Shown here in pieces: positions 1 to 6,868 of a stretch of 12,274 nucleotides of DNA. The stretch comes from CAYLZO01 sp964387775 (GTDB lineage Bacteria > Chloroflexota > Anaerolineae > JAAYZQ01). A program made the position numbers and the translations under genes. The number at the start of each line of letters is the position of its first letter. Position 1 is the stretch's first letter. The DNA lies in the NCBI GenBank assembly GCA_964387775.1, contig CAYLZO010000163.1, positions 1-12,274 on the forward strand, read 5' to 3'. Below the pieces are notes generated by a model. It did no database searches and had not been told where the DNA came from. It saw nothing but the letters and a program-made list of their open reading frames with translations.

Positions 1-1
1 T

Positions 2-307
2 ATCGAAATCGTGGCGACCGGCGAATATCCCGGCAACGGATTGCCCAAGCCCGTTGCCTTCCCCGATCCGGGAGCGCCGGGGGTGACTGTGGAGGTCAAG
101 GGCATCCGCGTGGTGGTCCTCGAACCACTCATTGAGCTGAAACTGGCCTCGGGGACGAGTGCTCCGCACCGCTTGCGCGACCTGGCCGACGTGCAGGACC
201 TCATCGTCCGCCGGGATCTGCCCCTGGAGCTGGCGGATCGCCTCGACCCTTCTGTGGCAAGCGCGTATCGGGATCTGTGGAAGAAAGCAAGAGAGGGACA
301 AGCATGA
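2..307 (+). CDS. Nucleotidyltransferase-like protein (AbiEii-like), C-terminal part
   Basis: The reading frame is open from the left edge of the window to the TGA at 305-307, so the start lies outside. The visible ~101 residues include a segment reading VEVKGIRVVVLEPLIELK, followed by LASGTSAPHRLRDLADVQ. From family recall this resembles the C-terminal half of AbiEii/MNT-like nucleotidyltransferase proteins, where a conserved Lys and a 'HRxKDLxDV' stretch follow the catalytic core. The catalytic GS...DxD motif is not in view, so the assignment is tentative. The stop overlaps the start of the radical SAM gene as ATGA (304-307), which points to translational coupling and co-expression. If it is a nucleotidyltransferase it could act with the maturase or as part of an unrelated toxin-antitoxin pair. 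The substrate cannot be told from this fragment. Confidence 0.5.
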   Translation: MEIVATGEYPGNGLPKPVAFPDPGAPGVTVEVKGIRVVVLEPLIELKLASGTSAPHRLRDLADVQDLIVRRDLPLELADRLDPSVASAYRDLWKKAREGQA

Positions 308-1677
308 CGATTTTGGAGCGAGTGAAGAGCTGGTTCGAGCCCTACGAGCCTTTGAAGCCGGGCATCTACTCCTACCAGACGCCGCCCGACGCGCTGCAGC
401 AATACCGCCTGCACCTGCGCGTCGAGAAGGATGGGCGCGGCGTGCTGCTCATCAACGCCGCCCGGGTGCTGCACCTCAACCAGACGGCCACCGAGCACGC
501 CAAGCTCTACCTGGAGGAGAAAACGGCGGCCGAGGTCGCCCGGGAGGTCTCGCGCCGCTACGACGTCAGCCCCGACACGGCCCGGGCCGATTTCGAGGAG
601 CTGCAAGAGACGATCACCAACATCGCCCAGGCCGGCGAGGAGGTCTGCCCCGTCACCTACCTCGACGTGGAGCGTATCGACCCCATGAGCGCCGAGCTGT
701 CGGCCCCCTACCGCATGGACCTGGCCCTCACCTACCGCTGCCAGAACGATTGCCCCCACTGCTACGTGGAGCGGCCCAAGGACTTTCCGACGATGTCCAC
801 GGAGGCGTGGAAGCGCGTCATCGACCGCTGCTGGGAGCAGGGCATCCCTCACTTGACCTTCACCGGCGGCGAGGCGACGCTGCGCCCCGACCTGGTCGAG
901 CTGGTCCAATACGCCGAGGATGTGGGCCTCGTCACCGGCCTCCAGACCAACGGGCGCAAGCTGCGCGACCGGGCCTACCTGGACGAGCTGCTGCTGGCCG
1001 GCCTGGATCACATCCAGATCACGCTGGAAAGCCACGACCCGGCCGTGCACGACCGGATGGTGGGCGTCGAGGGGGCCTGGCAAGAGACCGTCGAGGGCAT
1101 CAAGGCCGTGGTCGACGCCGACGTATACATGATGACCAATACGACGATGACGACGGAGAACGTGAACCCCCGGGACGGGGGCGACATCGAAGAGACCATC
1201 GCCTTCGTCGCCTCGCTGGGGGTGCCCACCTTTGGCTGCAACAGCCTCATCTTTTCCGGGTCGGCGGTGGCCGTGGGCACCGGCATCCGCGAGGACGCGC
1301 TGGAACCGATCCTGGAGCGGGTCAAGGCGGCGACGACGGAGCACCACCTCCGCCTCATCTGGTACACGCCGACCCAGTATTGTGAATTCGATCCCACCGG
1401 CCTGGAGCTGGGCATCAAGGGCTGCACGGCGGCCAAGTACAACATGTGCGTCGAGCCCAACGGCGACGTGCTCCCCTGCCAGAGCTACTACGTGGCCCTG
1501 GGCAACATCCTGTCGGACCCCTGGGAAGCCATCTGGGAGCACGAACTGGCCCGCTACCTGCGCAATCGAGATTTCATGATGGAAAAGTGCTATCACTGCC
1601 CCGACCAGGTGCTCTGTGGCGGTGGCTGCCCGCTTTATGCCCAACATCACGGCGAAACGAACAAAATCGGAGGGTGA
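304..1677 (+). CDS. Radical SAM/SPASM peptide maturase with N-terminal PqqD-like domain
   Basis: This 457-residue cytoplasmic iron-sulfur enzyme probably modifies a ribosomally made peptide. Residues ~35-105 look like a PqqD/RRE peptide-binding domain (VLHLNQTATEHAKLYLEE, then a winged-helix-like tail). The SAM-cluster motif is C146-x3-C150-x2-C153 (CQNDCPHC), with GGE at 188-190. The C-terminal SPASM region has C374-x12-G387-x4-C392 and C429-x2-C432-x5-C438-x3-C442, with an extra C382. The final Cys usual after the CxxxC block is absent, because the protein ends 15 residues later. ATG at 304 was chosen over the in-frame ATG at 277 because it has an AGAGGGA ribosome site just upstream (292-298) and the typical 4-base overlap with the preceding gene. 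No precursor peptide gene is visible; it may lie left of the window. The radical SAM/SPASM class is certain; the RiPP role is inferred from the PqqD-like domain. Confidence 0.9.
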   Translation: MTILERVKSWFEPYEPLKPGIYSYQTPPDALQQYRLHLRVEKDGRGVLLINAARVLHLNQTATEHAKLYLEEKTAAEVAREVSRRYDVSPDTARADFEELQETITNIAQAGEEVCPVTYLDVERIDPMSAELSAPYRMDLALTYRCQNDCPHCYVERPKDFPTMSTEAWKRVIDRCWEQGIPHLTFTGGEATLRPDLVELVQYAEDVGLVTGLQTNGRKLRDRAYLDELLLAGLDHIQITLESHDPAVHDRMVGVEGAWQETVEGIKAVVDADVYMMTNTTMTTENVNPRDGGDIEETIAFVASLGVPTFGCNSLIFSGSAVAVGTGIREDALEPILERVKAATTEHHLRLIWYTPTQYCEFDPTGLELGIKGCTAAKYNMCVEPNGDVLPCQSYYVALGNILSDPWEAIWEHELARYLRNRDFMMEKCYHCPDQVLCGGGCPLYAQHHGETNKIGG

Positions 1678-2165
1678 ATGCAAGTATTCCGGCGAGATCA
1701 CTCCGTAATTTATGACGCCGATGTGGCCGAACTCTATTCTTCCTGGGATTTTCCGGTCGTCATCGTGTGCGATGGCCCCTACGGTATATCCGGTTTTCCT
1801 GGCGATCCACCTGTACCTGAAGCGCTGCCCGAGTGGTACGAACCGCATATCGCAGCTTGGTCTCGGGCAGCAACACCCCTGACCACGTTGTGGTTTTGGA
1901 ATACTGAAATTGGATGGGCCAATGTTTATCCTCTCCTGGCGAAGCATGGCTGGCAGTACGTAAGCTGCCACATCTGGGACAAGGGGATATGGTCTGGGAA
2001 CCGTTTGGCGGACTCTGCACAGGGGCGGTAGCAGCGCATAGACTCGGCAGAAAGTCATTGAGCGCCGAAATCGATCCCGAATTCTATCAACTTGCCGTCC
2101 AAAGACTGCAAGACTATGACACTCGCCAACTCGCAATGGAGGAGCTAGAGGACTATGTCTACTAA
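1678..2165 (+). pseudogene. Type II DNA methyltransferase, internally deleted and frameshifted
   Basis: The first frame (1678 to ~1990) gives an N-terminal methyltransferase piece with the catalytic motif IV variant D32-G-P-Y35, then GISGFPGDPP, EWYEPHIAAWSR and TTLWFWNTEIGW, stopping at IWDKG. From ~1980 the sequence continues in another frame with the SAM-binding motif region VWEPFGGLC and the C-terminal helix AEIDPEFYQLAVQRL, ending at TAA 2163-2165. Motif IV before motif I is the order of beta-class N4-cytosine/N6-adenine methylases. Only a few codons separate the two blocks, where the family normally has well over a hundred residues including target recognition. The middle is therefore deleted, and the join (around GACAAGGGGATATGG) shifts the frame. 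A strong GGAGGG site (1669-1674) precedes ATG 1678, which follows the radical SAM stop with no spacer. The product should be inactive. The specificity is not recognisable. Confidence 0.82.
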
Positions 2166-3072
2166 CATCATTCAAGCCCCGTCGGAGCAGGTGCCTGACA
2201 AGAACTGGGAACACTACAAAGTTTGGAAGCGAGTCCGGGAAGCAGTTTACGCGCTGCCCCTATACTTCAAGTCGGAGACTGATCTATCAGGGCTATCTGC
2301 AACTGACATCTTTACTCTGAACGCTGCGCTGGGTGCTACGATTGAGGACAATGTGGTAAAAACTCTGAACGAGATGCGCTCCGTCTGGGATCCGGACGGT
2401 AGCTACAAGCTTTTTGGCTTTATACGCCAGGCCCAAACCTTCCCTGACGTTTTGCTAAAACGCTACAGCAGCTACGATGTCGAACCTGACATCATCCTGG
2501 GAATCGAACTCAAGGGCTGGTATGTATTGGCAAAAGAGGAAGAGCCAAGCTTCCGTTTTCAGGTTACGCCCGCCGCGTGCGCTGTTCAAGATCTGCTCAT
2601 GGTCGTTCCCTGGGTCTTGTCGAATGTCATATCGGGTTCGCCCCAAGTCTTTACCCCGTTCGCGCTTTCGGCCCGTTTTGCTGCCAAATACAGAAACTAG
2701 CATTGGCAGCATTTGAGGCGCACCATACTCAATACGCAGATCAAAACACCCACTGATGTGGCTCCTTATCCCCAAAAGCAAGACCAGATAGTAGACAATG
2801 CAGTGGCTGATTCAGGTGGCAATTTTGGCCGAGTCTCGCGCACGGGCATCATGGATGACTATCTGGATGAATTGAGTCAGCTAGAATTGCGCGGCATACA
2901 GATTCAGCACTGGCGGGCATTCTTCAAACTCTTTCAAGAAGGGGCCACTGAGGAAGCGATTCAGGCAGGGATAGGGCGCCTCCGCAAACTGGTCGAAAGT
3001 AAACAGGAAGAAGGCGATGGCCGTACTGCCAGTATCACAAAGATCATGGATGAACTGGCGAACTTGCTTTAG
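2155..3072 (+). pseudogene. Type II restriction endonuclease interrupted by an in-frame amber codon
   Basis: The start ATG (2155) lies inside the end of the methyltransferase remnant, an 11-base overlap, with AGAGGA at 2146-2151 as ribosome site. Residues 111-120 read PDIILGIELK, a PD-(D/E)xK nuclease core with D112, E118 and K120. Conserved-looking FRFQVTPAACAVQDLLMVVPW and NVISGSPQVFTP follow. The frame stops at TAG 2698-2700 after AAKYRN. The same frame then stays open to TAG 3070-3072 with coherent protein sequence (HWQHLRRT, then GGNFGRVSRTGIMDDYL and HWRAFFKLFQEGATEEAIQ). No frame change is needed, so one point mutation such as TAC/TAT/TGG to TAG explains the break. Full length would be 305 codons. 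The 181-residue truncated product keeps the catalytic motif but loses 40% of the protein. A sequencing error is the main alternative. The enzyme's target is unknown. Confidence 0.75.
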
Positions 3073-3199
3073 TTGACTATTCAGGCCACGCTAATGATCG
3101 AGTCTGTGTGGCGGCTGCCCGTTCCACGAGCGGTATGATACCCTGACATTCAAAGTAATTGGCGATACAATGCAGGGCGTCGAGTGGCTGGGCAGGATC

Positions 3200-3240
3200 A
3201 CAAACAGGCGCGGCCGCGCTCTGGGGTTGCGCTTGTTTGT
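3200..3240. terminator. Hairpin between convergent genes, possible bidirectional terminator
   Basis: ACAAACAGGCGC (3200-3211) can pair with GCGCTTGTTTGT (3229-3240): 11 Watson-Crick pairs plus one G-U, with a 17-base loop. It lies in the 211-base gap between the restriction endonuclease remnant (+) and the MFS gene (-), where transcription from both sides must end. Neither side carries a run of U directly after the stem, so it is not a textbook intrinsic terminator. The rest of 3073-3283 shows no coding sequence I can support. Confidence 0.4.
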
Positions 3241-3283
3241 CATTCCGCCCGTCGCCAGGGGACTCGAACTGAGCAGCGAGAGA

Positions 3284-4453
3284 TTAGCGGCGACGGCTCC
3301 ACAGAAGGTACCCGCCCAGGGCGACGACGGCCCAGACGGCTGCCGCGTAAAAGACCGCGCCGTAGCCCTGCGCCTGGGCGACGATCCCGAGGCCAAAGGA
3401 CCCTGCTCCCACGCCGACGTCGAACATGGTGTAGAGCACGCTGACGGCCGTGCCCCGTGCTTTGTCCGTGACCGCATCCACTACGGCGGTGTCGAGCCCG
3501 GCGCGGGCGAACCCCCAGCTCAGGCCAAAACCTGCCCCGGCAAGGAGCAGCCCTGTGTCGCTGCGCACGAGGGCCAGGCCAACCATGGATACCACGACCA
3601 CGGCCAGCCCCGGGACGGCCACCGCCCGGCGGCCCAACCGGTCCGAGAGCCAACCCGCCGACGCCTGGGCCAGCATCATGGCAACCGCAAAGGTCGAAAA
3701 GTAGCCACCGGCGGCCGTGAGCCGATAGTCGTCGGCAAAGGGGGCCAGAAAGCTCAGGATTGCGCCATAGGCCACGGCCAGCCCGGTGATGCCGAAGGAG
3801 GCAATCCATACCGGTCTCTGCCGCAGCACGCGCAACAGGGTCGGGGTTGAGGCAACGGTTTGAGCGACCGGCTCCCGATCCGGCTCGACGATGGGCAAGA
3901 GCAGGACGACACTCACAGCGCCAATTGCCGCCGAGACCCAAAAGTGCGGCGCATATCCCCAGGCATCGACCACGTAGACGCCCAGCGCCGGAGCGAACAG
4001 CATCCCCAGGTTATTGGTGATCCCCGAGAGGCCAATGGCCTCCCCCCGCCGCGCCGGCGGGGCCAGGTCGCCGACCAGGGTCGTATAAGCCGTGGTAAAG
4101 GCGGCGATGCCCGCGCCATGGAACACGCGGATCACCTGAAAGGGCCAGAGCGTGCCCAGGAGCGCGTAGCAGGCCGGCGACAGGGCGAAAACCGCGGCGC
4201 CGACGAGGAGCACCGGCTTGCGCCCCCAGCGATCCACCAGCCAGCCAACGAGCGGCCGGGCGGCTACGGCGCTCAAGCTGAAGAGTCCAAAGGCCAGGCC
4301 GATGGCCGCCGCGTTGCCGCCGATCTCCTGGACGTAGCCGGGCAGCGTGGCAAAGGTCCATTGAAAACCGGTGAAAAAGAAGAGGTTGGCTGCAAGGACC
4401 AGGTAGAAACTGAGGGGATAAGGCCTCAGGGAGTAGCGGCTGCGACCGGCCAT
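3284..4453 (-). CDS. Major facilitator superfamily transporter
   Basis: This 389-residue polytopic inner-membrane protein has about twelve hydrophobic segments, the usual size and layout for an MFS carrier. Motif A occurs twice as expected, GWLVDRWGRK in the loop after helix 2 and GWLSDRLGRR in the matching loop of the second half, with a longer polar linker (EPDREPVAQTVASTP) between the halves. The N-terminus is short and basic and the protein ends in SRRR. The sequence gives no reliable substrate clue; the general look (VIRVFHGAGIAAFTTAY, GFGLSWGFARAG) fits drug or metabolite exporters. The start ATG lies 2 bases after the stop of the C25 lipoprotein gene, so the two are almost certainly co-transcribed and may be translationally coupled. 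No separate promoter is evident. Confidence 0.9.
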   Translation of the reverse strand: MAGRSRYSLRPYPLSFYLVLAANLFFFTGFQWTFATLPGYVQEIGGNAAAIGLAFGLFSLSAVAARPLVGWLVDRWGRKPVLLVGAAVFALSPACYALLGTLWPFQVIRVFHGAGIAAFTTAYTTLVGDLAPPARRGEAIGLSGITNNLGMLFAPALGVYVVDAWGYAPHFWVSAAIGAVSVVLLLPIVEPDREPVAQTVASTPTLLRVLRQRPVWIASFGITGLAVAYGAILSFLAPFADDYRLTAAGGYFSTFAVAMMLAQASAGWLSDRLGRRAVAVPGLAVVVVSMVGLALVRSDTGLLLAGAGFGLSWGFARAGLDTAVVDAVTDKARGTAVSVLYTMFDVGVGAGSFGLGIVAQAQGYGAVFYAAAVWAVVALGGYLLWSRRR

Positions 4454-4455
4454 GC

Positions 4456-6854
4456 TCAGGGTGTGAGACGGAGGGCGGGGTCGCCCAGCAGCAGAAAGCT
4501 GCGCACGGCGTCTTGCTCAGCTTCACCCGCATCCTGCCAGGCGGCCAGCAGGGCGTCGCCCAGGGGCCGTCCGGCCTGGACCTCTTTGTAGAAGGTCTCA
4601 GCCAGCGGGTGCTGCTGGTACAAATAGGTCTCGCCCGTGGGTCCCAAGAACGCCACGGCGCCCCCCCGGCCCGAGCGCAGCCACACCTCGGCCATCGAGT
4701 CCTGGGTGGGATGGACGAAATAGGCCGACAGGCAGGCCCAGATGGTCACCACGGCCGGCTCGGCCCACTCGTCCTCCCGCTGGAGGACCTTTTCGTCGCC
4801 CCACAGGGCCAGGCTGCCGTGGCCCACGTAGTTTAGCCAGGTCGCCTCGTCTTCCACTTGCGCCAAGATCTTGGCCCGCGCATCCTCCTCGGCGGCGTCC
4901 AGACGTTCCGCAGGGGCAGGCAGGTAGGCCAGCATGTCGTCGGCGAATTGGCCAAAGTCGGGCTCGTCGTCGCTGAGCAAAATCGAAGCCGCAAGCCCAG
5001 TCCCTTCCCAGTGGAGCGTCTTGTCCACCATGACCTCGACCTCTTCTGCCGTTCGGGCTGGAAAACGACCCACGGCGACCAGGGGGCGGCCGCCCTCGTC
5101 GAGGATCAGGGCCTGGTCGGACGGGGTCTCGTGCAGGTGAGCGGTAGGCACCAGGGCGGTGACCACCCGCAGGGCGCCTGCCCCGCCTGCGTAGCCGCCC
5201 GGCCGGGCCGACGCGTCGCCGACGAGGAGGAGATAGCGCAATTCTCCGGCCCCGTGCAAGCGATTCACCATGGTCCGGATGGTCTCGGGGTCTGGCCGGC
5301 CGTCGCCAAAGGCGTCGTAGACCTGGGTCGGCGTCAGGCGGGCGACGCTCAGGCCCTCCCCTTGCGGGATGGCTTCGCCGAGGCCCTGGCGATAGTCGAT
5401 CAGGGGCTGGAGCGCCGCCCAGAAAGGCTCAGGGGCCACAATCACGTATTGGGCCTGCTCCAGCGCCGCCGAGTCGAGGGCCGTCAGGGGCCGGAGCCGG
5501 GCCGGCGGCGGAGCTTTGTGGGGAATGCCCAGCCAATAGCGATGGCCCGGCCGAGTCGGAATCTGCGGGTCGGCGACCAGGCCAAGGTCGAGCGGGGCGG
5601 CGGGCTCGGTCACGTCCAGGAGGTGGGCGCCCTCGGCCCCGGCGATGGCGGCGTGCTCGTTTTCCGCTGCCCAGCTAATGCCCGGCGATTTCAGAACGAG
5701 GGTCCGGCGAAAGGTGGCGCCAAGGCCGTCGAGCCAGAGCTTGTCTATCGAGCCGTTCTCCGGCGTGGGGAGCTCGACCACCAGCTCGTGTTCGCCGGGG
5801 CCGCTCAGCGTGGCTGGCCAGCTCTGCTCGGCCCCGCCTCCCCAGTTCCAGGTTCCAATCTCGGCCCCATCCCAGCGGATGGTGGCCAAAGACGTGGTCC
5901 CCGGCAGCCGGCTTCGGCCCCAGAGCTTGAGGGTGACCGTGAGCGGGCCGGCGACGGCCTCGGTCAGGCTGAGGGTGTGGGTCAGGCGCTGCCCGGAAAA
6001 GATCGGCTGCCAGAACCAGGGCTCCGGGGCCTCGATCTGGGGGCGGTATTCCAGGTCTTGCTCCTGCCAATGCGTCGCCCAGGCCGTGTCCTGGACCTCC
6101 TCGACGGGCTCGGGCGACATCCCCGTTTCCGGCGGGCCGGCCTCAATGGGCCCCCGGGCTGTGGCCGGCCACCTTCGATGATGATATCTCCCGACCGAGC
6201 CACCTTTGCTGTGGCCGGTCACCCCACCTGTGCTGTGGCCGGTCACCCCACCTGTGCTGTGNNNNNNNNNNNNNNNNNNNNNNNNNNNNNNNNNNNNNNN
6301 NNNNNNNNNNNNNNNNNNNNNNNNNNNNNNNNNNNNNNNNNNNNNNNNNNNNNNNNNNNNNCCCCACCTGTGCTGTGGCCGGTCACCCCACCTGTGCTGT
6401 GGCCGGTCTCCCCACCTGTGCTGTGGCCGGTCACCCCACCTGTGCTGTGGCCGGTCTCCCGACCGAGCCACCACCGGGCGCGGTCAGAGATATCATCATC
6501 GAAGGTGACCGGCCCGAGCACAGGGGGGATCATCGTCTGGCCGGCGCCCTGCCCGACCTCCAGCCGGTAGGTGGTCCAGGGCGCAAAGCGGGTGCCGTCC
6601 TCGACGGCGTAGAAGAAGAGGCCGGGGAATTCTCCTCCGTCAAATAGCAGGTAGGGGACCGGCTGCTCGCCGTGGTAGAGGGCCACTTGCTCGGGATCGA
6701 GGGGCAGTTCGACGCCCTGCGACCGGAGCCAGTTGGCGCCGAGCCACTGGGGGCCGGCCGATTCGACTTCCAGGAGCCAAGTGCCCGCCACCGCGCCGGC
6801 CGGAGGCGGGGCCGGCGTCGCCGAGCCGCAGCTCGACAGCAACAAGACGAGCAC
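4456..6854 (-). CDS. C25 (gingipain-like) peptidase lipoprotein, interrupted by an assembly gap
   Basis: The N-terminus has a lipobox (LLLSSCGS), so the protein should be lipid-anchored outside the cytoplasmic membrane. A propeptide-like region follows (TWLLEVESAGPQWLGANW, VALYHGEQPVPYLLFDGGEF). The C-terminal half is a clan CD peptidase: LLVGDASARPGGYAG, the catalytic His in WLNYVGHGSLALW (His codon 4819-4821), the catalytic Cys in IWACLSAYF (4732-4734), and the closing LLLGDPALRL. It has no C-terminal accessory domain, unlike the 1082-residue paralogue. Between prodomain and peptidase lies an 8-residue repeat (TGHSTGGV/E) containing the 100-N gap. The two halves appear in different frames only because of the gap length: a true gap of 8+24k bases joins them. 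GTG 6854 gives a very short signal. In-frame upstream sequence TSRLAALALVLVLLLSSC suggests a non-ATG start near CTG 6893, overlapping the preceding gene. Confidence 0.72.
6205..6457. repeat. 24-bp tandem repeat array encoding an 8-residue repeat
   Basis: Each unit begins CCCCACCTGTGCTGTG and ends GCCGGTCA or GCCGGTCT. Complete units are 6222-6245, 6362-6385, 6386-6409, 6410-6433 and 6434-6457; a partial unit (16 bases) is 6246-6261, and 6205-6221 is a degenerate first unit. The A/T alternation at the last base changes Val to Glu in the minus-strand translation GHSTGG(V/E)T. Because 24 is divisible by three, copy-number change does not alter the frame. The copy number is unknown because of the gap. 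Confidence 0.9.
6262..6361. other. Assembly gap, 100 N, within the tandem array
   Basis: Exactly 100 N, a conventional placeholder for a gap of unknown size. The left flank stops 16 bases into a 24-bp unit and the right flank starts at the first base of a unit, so the real missing length should be 8+24k bases if the array is uninterrupted. The placeholder of 100 does not fit that rule. Confidence 0.95.
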
Positions 6855-6868
6855 CAGGGCGAGGGCGG

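Larger units (their letters stand above)
6163..6514. repeat. Composite repeat: inverted arms flanking a 24-bp tandem array
   Basis: The left arm (6163-6197) and right arm (6481-6514) are inverted copies of a ~34-base module whose identical core is ACCTTCGATGATGATATCTC (6171-6190 forward; 6487-6506 reverse). Inside them an 18-base direct repeat, TCTCCCGACCGAGCCACC, occurs at 6187-6204 and 6455-6472. The interior is a tandem array containing the assembly gap. The whole block lies in the coding sequence of the C25 lipoprotein gene. Bases just outside the arms still resemble the 24-bp unit, so the true borders are uncertain. The same core occurs twice more at 12132-12151 and 12241-12260. Confidence 0.85.

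Noticed and set aside
159..1385. 408-codon plus-strand frame overlapping the radical SAM gene
   Set aside because: Arg/Pro/Gly-rich translation without motifs; the overlapping frame has the CxxxCxxC and SPASM cysteines.
2698..2700. Amber codon decoded as pyrrolysine or by recoding
   Set aside because: No pyl genes or recoding element are visible, and the partner methyltransferase is plainly broken, so simple decay is more economical.
3250..3280. tRNA 3' fragment suggested by TTCGAGTC on the minus strand
   Set aside because: The five bases before the loop do not pair with CCCCT after it and no acceptor or anticodon arm is present.
4858..6570. Long plus-strand reading frame opposite the C25 lipoprotein gene
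   Set aside because: It crosses the N gap, has Arg/Gly/Gln-rich low-information sequence and mirrors the well-supported minus-strand peptidase; a high-GC antisense shadow.
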